Shown piece by piece: positions 55,370 to 64,000 of a stretch of 64,000 nt of DNA. The DNA comes from Mesostigma viride (lineage: Eukaryota > Streptophyta > Mesostigmatophyceae > Mesostigmatales > Mesostigmataceae). Both the position numbers and the translations under genes were made by a program. Within the stretch, counting starts at the first letter, position 1. Each line of letters begins with the position of its first letter. The stretch covers positions 1,114,637 through 1,178,636 of the forward strand of contig RPFO01000199.1 in NCBI GenBank assembly GCA_009746045.1, in the 5' to 3' direction. The notes under the pieces are model-generated. The model was not told the DNA's origin. It was given only the letters and a program-made list of their open reading frames with translations, and did no database searches.

Positions 55370-57200
55370 TGACACTTACCACGCAGAAGGGACAACCTCA
55401 TGACCGCGGAGAAGATAACATTCCGTCCCTCCTGTTGCGATTGCAAAGGGGAGAAAGAATAGTAGTGATGTAAGGAATGAATTCCAGTGCAAAATTAGGA
55501 AAATACCTTCAATAACAAAGCTAGTAAGTAGGCAAGGTAATTAAAAAGTAGGTAGCAAACTGATGACAACATGCACATACTCACGCATGGACCAACCAAG
55601 TTAGTATCTAATCTACTATGTGGCTTATGAGGAAGCACCATGAAACATTTGACCTTACTGGCTTCATCAGAACACGTCTAGATGCTTTTCCTTTGCAAAG
55701 ATAGTCGCAATTGACGCTTGGGGCTTGCATGGGATTCAGGTCTGCATGGACGTGCTTTGACAACAAACGGGCATGTACGCACAAAAATGCCCAAGGACGG
55801 TACTTCATGATGGTCATCTTCATGAACTTGACCACGCATGTAAGAGGACAAGAAATCAAGTATTCAGAGTTCATGCTATACTAAGAAACCAGCTTTTGCT
55901 CAGAATGCCGCTTTTGCGGTCTATGGGCCTTCCAATGCAACCTGCCAAGCAATTCTCATAAGTATCCTTGCTCAGCTACGCAGTTGCTCATTTTCCCGGC
56001 TCCATTCCTCTTCGATCACAGCCTGTCCATGACGGCCTTGTAGGTTTTGGATAGCTCCAGAATCTCGCTCTGTTTATTCTCCGTTACTTATGTCACTCAC
56101 ATGTCGTCGCTACTAGAACCGCTTCTAGTGCGGTTCTCGCTGCCACCCCTGCTGCCACACCTGCAGCGCTTGTTATTCGGTGGTTGCATTCATTGGTTAC
56201 GTATGGAAATCGGTTGCCCCATCGCTCGAGCTAGCGTGTATGTGCCCTCACTGCCCGCTAGCCCCAGCACTGACTTGACTGCGAACAACGGCTAGGGCTA
56301 CGTCAAACGCGTTTTTTTGAATTTGCGCAAAAAAAAAGATTGCGACTAGGTCACATCCGTAGCCAGCGGCAGGCGGAATGTCTCGAGTGATTCCAGCCAA
56401 GCGATCTTCCGTATTGTCATGACATCTTACCTTTCCACTGGTTACTACTTGTCTCAAAGCCTTTTAGAACGGTCGGAGCCGCAAACTGCCGATAAATTTA
56501 CAGGTACAGTAACTAGTATTCACCAATGAAAGCCACAGGCATTTAAAAAAGCCGTCCTGCCAGACCCTAGAAAACGCTTGGTCCTGACTTTGCCGGACAA
56601 CCATTGGAGCAGGTTATAAAGTGCGACAACGATTTCTGATTGTTGGCTGACAGACTGACAGCCGACAATTATTAACGCAAAGTCACTAAAGCAATTAGGC
56701 AGTGAGAACATTCTACAAAAGAGCTCTTAGTTCGGGCTTTATAGAAGTAGTACCTGCCTGTTAAAAATTGGAACAAGGATACGGTTCCGGCATCCGTTTA
56801 TTCCGAAGCCGGTACGGGCAAGGCTAGGGAACCGGCGTGGGAATAAACTGAACTGAACATAACTGAAATAAAGGCCGTTATGGTGCCGTGAAATAGCCGC
56901 ATGACGACAGTGCCGTTCCAAACTTTCAACTTCGCGCCCTACCTCTCTTAACCGTTACCTGGTAGACCGTTGGTCCAACGAGCGAAAAATTTAGAAAGGT
57001 TGCGATTAGGCAACGCGACCTTGCACCTAGCCGCACCCATGAACGCCTTCAGCAGCCATGTTAGGCAACACAACCCTGCACCTAGCCGCACCATTCCATA
57101 AACGCCTTCATCAGCCATGTTAGGCCGGAATAGACACGGCATTTCCACTTTGGGTCTCGCACTAGTCAAGTCACTTGCTCAGATAGTATATCACTAGCTC
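55370..57200. other. Unassigned part of CACTA-3
   Basis: No recognised gene. A direct duplication of about 55 bp (AGGCAACRCAACC...TGCACCTAGCCGCACC) lies at about 57008-57110. Confidence 0.3.
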
Positions 57201-57210
57201 TGACCCGCCT

Positions 57211-57592
57211 TCAAGCGGTTTGGTAGTGCAGCGGCTGTGTGTGGTTCTACCAAACGACTTTCAGAAATATGTGCCTACTCCATGGCCCCATCGCGGCAAG
57301 TAGCGGGAGCGCTTGCAGAATGTAAGTGATGCTGCGCCTATACCGAACCCCGTCTTTGCCGCCATGAACCATGACTCCGGACGGAGCTGCGATGACGTAA
57401 AGATGGTTGAAGGTCGCGGGTTGCTGTTCTGTAGTTGCCCCAATGCTGTTCTGTAGTGCTCCGATTGATGTGAGCTGATAGCGGCCTCTTCAATACCTTG
57501 AGTTTTGCACGTGCTCACGTGGGGCCATGGAGTAGGCACATATTTCTCAAAGTCGTTTGGTAGAACCACACACAGCCGCTGCACTACCAAAC
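57211..57592. mobile_element. Foldback (MITE-like) element within CACTA-3
   Basis: Inverted arms of about 80 bp (AGCGGTTTGGTAGTGCAGCG...) at about 57216-57291 and 57512-57592 around 220 bp of spacer. It sits just upstream of, and may replace part of, the transposase tail exon. Confidence 0.6.
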
Positions 57593-57805
57593 CGCTCGCG
57601 TGGCAAGAGCCGCACTGCTGGCAAGTCCATGGCAGCGGCTAGTGTCAGCGCATCGAGCCCTGATGACATAGCTAGTGTTTCGTCGTTCAGCAGCAACGGT
57701 GAGGCATGCATTCCCTCACAAAGGAGAAGTGAGAGGCAGCGTGCTGTAGTAAATTATGCGGACAACTCTGACAGTGCTGCATACACTGATGAGGAGTGGC
57801 ATTGA
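57593..57805 (+). pseudogene. CACTA-3 transposase C-terminal remnant
   Basis: Encodes a basic and Ser-rich tail, SQRRSERQRAVVNYADNSDS, then an acidic end and a stop. Parallel to KRASGRQRKAVNY...SGDD at the end of the CACTA-2 transposase. Everything upstream is lost. Confidence 0.6.
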
Positions 57806-58459
57806 TTATATTTCTGGCAATGATGCCTGTAATGTAACTTGTTGTGTGCTTGTCGCACTGCATTATCAAGGAGACAACCAGCGCAGGCCAGAAATCGGGA
57901 GAATCCGGACCATGCATTATATTTATTTATTTCCAATGAACATGTGTGTCAACTGCATCATTTCTGCATCCACATATAATGCATAAGTGTCCTGTCTTCA
58001 TGCACTTGAGAGTTCTCAAGTGTCATGCTCAGTGTCCTGATTTTCCTGATTTTTTGTGCCATGTAATTGTCCTGATTTTCCTGATTTTTTGTGCCATGCT
58101 AAAATGTCCTTGATTTTCCTGATTTTTTTCTGATTCAGCGGGAAAATCTCAAGATCTTGAGATTTTTTGTGTTGTTTCGACATTTTTCTCAGGATCTCAG
58201 ATTTTCTCAGGATTCTCAGTGTTTCTCAGTGTTTGCGAGACGCATCTCAGGCACTTCTCAGGATTCTCAGGAGGAAGTCCTGATATAATATCAGGATTCC
58301 TGAAGAAATCTCAGTTTTTCTCAGGATTTCTCAGGACATCTTGAGAAAAAAAATCAGGATATCTCAGGAAATCCTGAGAAAATCTCAGGAAATCCTGAGT
58401 TCATCTCAGGAAATCTCAGGATTCCTGAGAAAAATCTCAGAACCCGACTTCCTAGTGCA

Positions 58460-58782
58460 CTTCACGGGACAAGGCGGCTCCCCACCAGTCCTACTCACCT
58501 TCCCTCCCCTGAGGATAAGCAGCGGTTCCTCTCTCGTCGCAAGCGGTTGCACGACCTCACCTGGACGCTGGATGACGACCTCACCCCGCTCAGCAACAGC
58601 GCGACGCGACCTGTGGCCGGAATACCTCCGCCATAAGCAGGACCCCCAGAAGCCCAAGGTGTACTGGAAGGGCGGGGACCTGATGATCAACCACAAGATG
58701 TGGACGCCCCAGCGGGCTAGAATAGCAATAGCCCTAGCTCGTAACCATTGGCGTCACTGCGCTAAGGCAGCCATGCCTTAGA
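58460..58782 (+). pseudogene. LINE ORF1 fragment, copy B, part after CACTA-3
   Basis: Encodes DLWPEYLRHKQDPQKPKVYW, GGDLMINHKMWTPQRAR and ALARNHWRHCAKAAMP with a stop. Better preserved than copy A but frameshifted near 58590. Confidence 0.75.
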
Positions 58783-59175
58783 ATGTTGCCTAGCTGAGCC
58801 AACACACCTAGTCACGTGCCGCAACGACGGTACACAACAGCCATAGCCTTAGCCTAGTCCTAGTACAGCCATGCTACGCCCTGGCTATGTTCAGATTACT
58901 TGCCACGCTCCTTGCTATGATATGCTCACATGGCCGGGTCTTATTGCACCCACAGTTGCCGGATCGTTGCCTGTCCTTGCTAGCCGTGCCGATTGCAGCT
59001 TGTGGCATGCCTTTGGCATGAAGGAGACTGGGGGTCTTGCCCTTTCTCCTTTAGTGCACACACAGGATTAAAAGCACTTCGGTGCTCCGTGACTCCCCAA
59101 CGGAGCACGAGTTTAATTAAATTAATTACTAATTAAGTAAGTAAGTAAGTAAGTAGTATAAGTAAAGTAAGTAAC
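58783..59175 (+). repeat. Segment R2, copy B, with TTAA and (TAAG)n tails
   Basis: Parallel to 50781-51190; ends in ATTAATTACTAATTAAG and about ten TAAG-type units (59130-59175). Confidence 0.65.
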
Positions 59176-59239
59176 AAGCCCGCTTCGCCGGCCTAAGCAC
59201 AACTGCATGGAATTGTACTCCACCATAGTACAATTTGAC

Positions 59240-59600
59240 TTTTTTTCAACTTTTTATCTTTGTACCTCCCTTAGGTCCAAAGCTAGGAGGTAAGTGTTCA
59301 TCATGTTTTGACACCGTGCACCGTGCCACCGTGCCACCATAAAACTACCATTTTATGATTTTGTATGGTGTCACGAGGTAACCTAACGTCTCCAATACTA
59401 ATGTATAATGTCCACAAGCTGCCTAACGTGGGTGCCACCGTGCTGCATGCCCCACCGTGCCCCGTGCCACCGGCCACGCGTGCCACCGTTGCCACCGTGC
59501 CACCGTGCCACCGTTGCCACCGTGCCACCATAAAAAACTACCATTTTATGATTGTTATGGTGTCACGAGGTAACATAACGTCCAATACTAATGTTATATT
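59240..59600 (+). repeat. GTGCCACC-rich repeat region
   Basis: Two similar blocks (about 59326-59430 and 59526-59600) each contain ACTACCATTTTATGATT and GGTGTCACGAGGTAAC; between and beside them are short CCACCGTGCC repeats. The same repeat continues at 60390-60405 and 61825-61915, so the elements between were inserted in it. Confidence 0.6.
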
Positions 59601-59752
59601 AGTTGTACAAGCTAATGCTTATACTTTTTATGCGCAAACCTTTTAGCTAAGGTTAACGCATTATTCTTACATCCTGCGCAGGGTGTAAGAATATGCGTTA
59701 ACCTTAGCTAAAAGTTTGCGCATAAAAGTATTAAGCATTAGCTTGTACAACT
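59601..59752. mobile_element. Near-perfect palindromic MITE, copy 1
   Basis: About 152 bp folding on itself: AGTTGTACAAGCTAATGC at the start and its complement at the end, with only a short loop near TCCTGCGCAGG. Typical foldback or MITE shape; family unknown. Confidence 0.75.
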
Positions 59753-59994
59753 TAGAACCGGCGCGCGCGCGGAAGTATGGTTCGAAACCTCGTGGGACAG
59801 TGCGAGTAGGTTTATTGGGAGGATCCGCCGGGGACCGGTCGGACCTAATTAATCGCCTAGCGAGGGTAGATATCGGACCTTCCCGGTGATTAATATCGAA
59901 TCAGTAATTTGATATCGAATTAGTAATTCGATGCGGAAGTAAAAACCCTAGATAGGGAGCCGCTTAATCTTTCCGCCCCAACGCGCAAAGGTTT

Positions 59995-60370
59995 TAAGTT
60001 GTACAAGCTAATGCTATACTTTTATGCGCAAACCTTTTTAGCTAAGTTAACGCATATTAAGTAAGTAAGTAAGTATTGCGTGTCATGCGCAAAGGCATGC
60101 ACGGAGTTACTATGCCTAATCTCATTTAGAAAAATAATTACACAAAGTTTTAACAAATATCGTCTGCATCATCCCCCAACCGTTAAGCACTAGATGGGAT
60201 GTAATCCTCATCCGAGCTGTCTCTACTGTAATGGCAGACGAGGCGGTAGTTGTAGCGGCTATCCTCAGGCACAGGGGATTCTTACATCCTGCGCAGGGTG
60301 TAAGAATTATGCGTTAACCTTAGCAAAAGGTTGCGCATAAAAAGATAAGCATTAGCTTGTACAAAACTAT
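59995..60370. mobile_element. Same palindromic MITE, copy 2, interrupted
   Basis: The left arm (59995-60056) and right arm (60279-60370) are those of copy 1. Between them lies a 222-bp R1 copy starting with a TAAG tail at 60057. Confidence 0.7.
60057..60278 (-). repeat. Dispersed repeat R1, copy in MITE 2
   Basis: TAAG tail, then TGCGTGTCATGCGCA and a block matching 49513-49720. Inserted at or near the middle of the palindrome. Confidence 0.7.
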
Positions 60371-60408
60371 ATTGCCCACAAGCACTGCCTAACGTGGGGG
60401 TGCCAGTC

Positions 60409-61824
60409 CTAGGGTTGTGAAATACGTCGGTACGTCAAATACGTCGGCCTCCAAAATACGGGTATATAACGTAGACCCGGCCAGAATTACGTCGGCTTGA
60501 ATACGGCAAAAATACGACAGTGTGGCAATTCGGCCTTAGAGCATGGTTATGAATGGATGGCCTTTTGGGGTTTGAGGCTTTAGGGTATAGTTATGCAATA
60601 TGGTTACCACTCATGGCAAGGTGCAGTCAAGTTCTGACAAGTCAGAACACTGGACAACCATTACCATGCATGTGAATGAGACAACGAGCTATCAAATCTG
60701 ATCATCCCATATTAAAATGGGTCATGAATGAATAACTAATTGCCTTGTCTTTTGCTTCTGAAGAAGTTGCCTGCCAGCAGCCACCGACTGGGAGCAGTGA
60801 TCAGCCTTTGTACGACTCAGGCCGGAAATCATCCCTTGAAAGAGCGGCTCTGAGCCGCGACGTGAAAGGAAATTGCGTTCTCAACAAAGAAGTTGGCCAC
60901 CAGGAGCTGGCACTCCTCTTCGTTTGTGGGGTTCACAAACCTCGTGATTGTCTGCTGGCGAGGATCACCTGCAATGGCCGACCCCGAAGCAAGGCCTGGC
61001 CGCTCTCCGCCACTCCATGAAGCTCAGGTGCTGCTGCTTCTTCGCCTTCAAGCCCGGCCTTCTTGCCACACAACTCCTAGGATTTCTAGCTTCCGTTTCT
61101 GCCCAATCTTTTGCGTCAGGGCAGCGTCTATGCCTGCCCATTGCGATGCCCACGAAATAGTGCGCGCATCCTGGTCGCACTGATCTGCTTGCCATCGCCA
61201 CTGGTAAAATTGATTGGCCGCAAAATGAGCAGCTAAACTTGACCTGCGAAAACCGTATTCCCAGAGCATCCTTCACCGTGACAGTCCTTTTTTTCTACAA
61301 ATTTTATGCTCGCGGCACTTTGTGTGGCCACTGGCTGCAAAAACACGTAGTGTACAACTAGCACAAACTACCGATGGCACACCGCCATGCAAGATTCATC
61401 ATACGAGGCTATATTACGTGCAACACGTTCAAACGCTGGCATTTTTCATCTTGTAGCACTCTCCTCCGTGTATGGAATTTCAGTTGGCTTGCCATACTGC
61501 CAAGTCATTATGTCAGTCAGTCAGCTAAGTCTATTCTTGTACAAGTCATTATAACTGGATGACTGGGATCAGGACTGACGAAAGCCTAGTTCATAGTATT
61601 GAAGCCTAGATTTGCATAGTAGGAAGATCTTGGGAGGTAGGCCGCCGCGCCACCGTTCCGGCTGGCCCTCGCGCCAAAGCACTGACCGCCGGCTCGAACC
61701 TCGAAAATTGCCCCAAGTCAAAATCACGTATTCGGGACCAAAATACGCGTTATAATACGTCGGGGCCCAAAAAACGCAGTTTGCCCGTATTTATTTTGAC
61801 AATACGCACGTTATTTCACACCTA
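60409..61824. mobile_element. Terminal-inverted-repeat element, possibly hAT-like
   Basis: The left end CTAGGGTTGTGAAATACGTC and the reversed right end TAGGTGTGAAATAACGTGC match, with AATACGTCGG motifs inside both. Host-like GGGGTGCCA is found on both sides. About 1.4 kb. Minus-strand scraps resemble a BED zinc finger. Duplication length unclear, so the superfamily is tentative. Confidence 0.45.
61040..61270 (-). pseudogene. Degenerate BED-like zinc-finger coding scrap
   Basis: On minus, KFSCSFCGQS (C-x2-C) is followed in a shifted frame by GDGKQISATRMRA and in another by AHYFVGIAMG. Together they look like the C-x2-C...RM-x-A-H pattern of BED fingers of hAT transposases, with two frameshifts. 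Speculative. Confidence 0.35.
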
Positions 61825-61924
61825 GGGGTGCCACCGTGCCACCGCGCGCAACCGTGCCACCGTGCCACCGTGCCACCGATGCCACCGTGCCACCTTACGG
61901 GCCACCGGCCCGTGACATGTTCTT

Positions 61925-64000
61925 GACTACATCATTTTTTTTACTTTTCCTACTACGCAATAGTAGGGCAAGCACTGGCAAAATAAAATATTGATGAGGA
62001 GCGGGAATGAGGGTTAACCTTCCATTTACTACCTATTCTCGCAGACTTTAAATGGGACGCTAACAACGACCACAAAGACGAGAGTGATCTATGGGTTGCC
62101 GCTGGCTGCCCTCACACAAGGAGTCGAGGATGACAAAGCCGCGACAGCGGTGTTGCCCGTGGAGTGGCACGCAGGTCACGATTAGGTCATCATCCGCCAT
62201 TGACTGCAGATGTCACCGATGGAGAACGACGTCCCACTTGGGTCACTGCTTACAACTAGCCTTTGCACGAAACGATACAGGCAACGGTCACCCACATCTG
62301 TTCGTTGCTTGCCCCTTTGCACAAGCTCATACAAACAGGTCGCTGGACCGGCTGGATCGCATTAGTATCTCCGCACATCTGAACCCTGCTGATGCCAGAA
62401 TCTCCCTTTGCCGGCCGGCTTCCGGAGCTTGGCACTGGATTCGTTGTTCCACATCGTCGCGTCGCTGCCGCCAAACGATGTTTTCTGGCATCGCGGGCTT
62501 TGGTTTCCGCCGCACATTTGAAAGTGCTGTCTCTCCGGCTTTTTGCCTTTGCACCGTTGCAGTTCTTGGACGTTGGAATCATGGCATGAGCTAACGTGAT
62601 GCACTGCAGCTAGCCTTTTTCAGTGGTTTTCCTTATGCGGGGGTATTTCCTCGTAATGGTGGGAAAGCCGATCGCAAGCAATGGTGCCAACCACTTAGAC
62701 ACTCCCGGCCAGTTAGGCTCGAAACACACGGCCCTGATTCAAGCATGCTGTTTCGGCCCCACCGTCTAGGTCATCTAGTCGACTCCACACGTAAGCCAGC
62801 CATTAATTCAATGCACAAGCGATACAACATTTCCATCACATTCATCTTCATTCATCCTGAAACGACTCGAAAAACGCGGAAAAGATAACGCAGGCCTAAG
62901 CTACCATGGTCCGGATTCTCCCGATTTCTGCGCCTGCGGCTGGTTGTCTCTTTGATACAGCGGAGGCCAGTCACTCTTGGCTGATCTAGTTGGGCCAGGA
63001 AATCCTTTTCATCAGGCAAGCGTGTAGAACTTGTGAGCTCGTGTGATGTGTGCTCTGGAACGGTTATCTGAGGAATTCAAACCGTTGATGAACTCTGTGT
63101 TGGTTGGAAAACCCTTGCCCAACGTCCGAGCATGTGAAGCACACAACTCGGCTTGGCCGCCAGTAGCACCCCGGGATGCAATCGGAGAGGCTGCCGGCAT
63201 TCCCTTCAACGAGCACCCCCAAATATCCCAGATTACTTTGACAAGGCACTTGTGGGAACTGGGTCCATGGTGCCTCGTTGCAATTCAAGGCAATGCACAA
63301 GCAATGTTCATGATCCAAACGCCAAGAACTGCACTCTATTGTAAATTCCTCAAATGGTAAAATGCAATTCAAGAGCTAATTACATCACACGGCAAGATTG
63401 TGTACTAGCTGATTTGTCCATACGGACAGACAGATGCAACGCTAGTATACACATGTATGTAGAACCCTCCTCGACAGTGAATTCCATTTTAAGGTAATTG
63501 CAATTACAAGACTAGATCAGACGAAGCCTCTCCATTCGTAGTGCTGACGATCCCAAACGCCAAGAACGCACTTATTGTAATATTCCTATCTGGGTAAGAA
63601 TTGCACCAAGTTCCTCCAACGGCAGGGCAATAGCAAAGCCAGAGGTGCCTCACTTGATTCTTTCAAACGCCAAAAGCTGGACAGCTCCCATGTCAATATC
63701 TATTCTTGGGCGCGCTAAATATAACAACGGCGGATAGTATCCCCTGTCACTGAACATTCGTGTGGTAAATGCCATGTGCAGATACAGTTATACCTGAGAT
63801 TTCCCAGCTGTTTTGGTTCCGGCTTCATCATCCCGAAGCACCAGAGGCAAGGATTCTCTCAAGTTCCTTTTACTGCGCCCTGACATACACGCGGTCGCTT
63901 GCATTTTTCTTCCTTTCTATCTCATCTACTACCTGTCACGGATACAGGGCAGTATCCATTGTCTGGTTCTCTTGGCAAGACAGAACCCGGCTGATCTCCC
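61925..64000. other. Unassigned sequence to the window end
   Basis: No gene recognised. Open stretches at 62091-62594 (plus) and 62256-62582 (minus) overlap and have no familiar motif. About 60 bp at 62907-62965 matches 57864-57917 in reverse. A CCAAACGCCAAGAAC motif recurs at about 63316 and 63553. Confidence 0.4.

Larger units (their letters stand above)
53819..58457. mobile_element. CACTA-3, 4.6-kb non-autonomous CACTA element
   Basis: The ends CACTAGGAAGTCGG / CCGACTTCCTAGTG form a 14-bp inverted repeat with a 2-bp CA duplication (53817-53818, 58458-58459). Arrays of TCCTGAGA/TCTCAGGA motifs sit inside both ends (53840-54180, 58000-58440). Only a transposase C-terminal remnant is left. 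It is inserted in a LINE ORF1 whose sequence rejoins as in copy A. Confidence 0.88.

Noticed and set aside
57264-57590. 109-codon minus-strand ORF over the foldback element
   Set aside because: It runs through both inverted arms, where sequence is constrained by the repeat; no domain seen.
62091-62594. 167-codon plus-strand ORF and the overlapping minus-strand ORFs
   Set aside because: No motif, odd Cys/His/Arg-rich composition and open frames on both strands; I left it as unassigned sequence.

Overview
The window is eukaryotic nuclear DNA made almost entirely of nested transposable elements; I see no host gene I can support, and no rRNA, tRNA or CRISPR. The transposase genes have spliceosomal GT-AG introns. 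Ty1/copia, CACTA, TTAA-target and LINE elements with microsatellite tails occur together, which suggests a repeat-rich plant-lineage or algal genome. I cannot name the species.

Left half (1-29.4 kb). Copia-1 (integrase to RNase H, 3' UTR, first part of its 3' LTR) runs to 4158. Copia-2, a complete LTR element on the minus strand (4159-29084, apparently identical 644-bp LTRs, 5-bp duplication GATAC), is inserted in that LTR, which resumes at 29090. Copia-2 itself carries two CACTA transposons in opposite orientation: CACTA-1 (9052-16267) in pol and CACTA-2 (17008-26526) in gag. Without them it would be about 8.2 kb.

Middle (29.4-46.5 kb). Copia-3, the oldest of the three, is cut by Copia-1 at its protease, by two TTAA-flanked elements (29778-31661, 31855-33591) and by a 9.9-kb CACTA-like element, CACTA-4 (34131-44008), which holds satellites and a perfect 993-bp (GGAT)n array. 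Copia-3 resumes at 44009, and its LTR (45903-46516) lies in a LINE.

Right part (46.5-64 kb). A decayed LINE on the minus strand (endonuclease and ORF1) is followed by rearranged LINE fragments on both strands, a LINE RT split by a small inverted-repeat element (52242-53010), an ORF1 gene split by CACTA-3 (53819-58457), foldback elements, a probable hAT-like remnant (about 60.4-61.8 kb) and 2 kb in which I recognise nothing.

The main candidate for something new is the copia lineage. Its polyprotein order reads Gag - (in-frame UGA CUA G) - integrase - protease - RT - RNase H, instead of the copia order protease - integrase - RT - RNase H. The RT box is H-G-D-D and the protease triad D-T-N in every copy that covers them. 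LTR ends are AGTT...AACT-like rather than TG...CA. Copia-2 has an extra 321-codon ORF before gag, and the 3' UTR holds a tRNA T-arm-like hairpin that covaries among the three copies. The CACTA elements carry a Tnp2-type transposase and a divergent second gene with a possible chromatin-reader-like domain. The two full copies have different disabling lesions.
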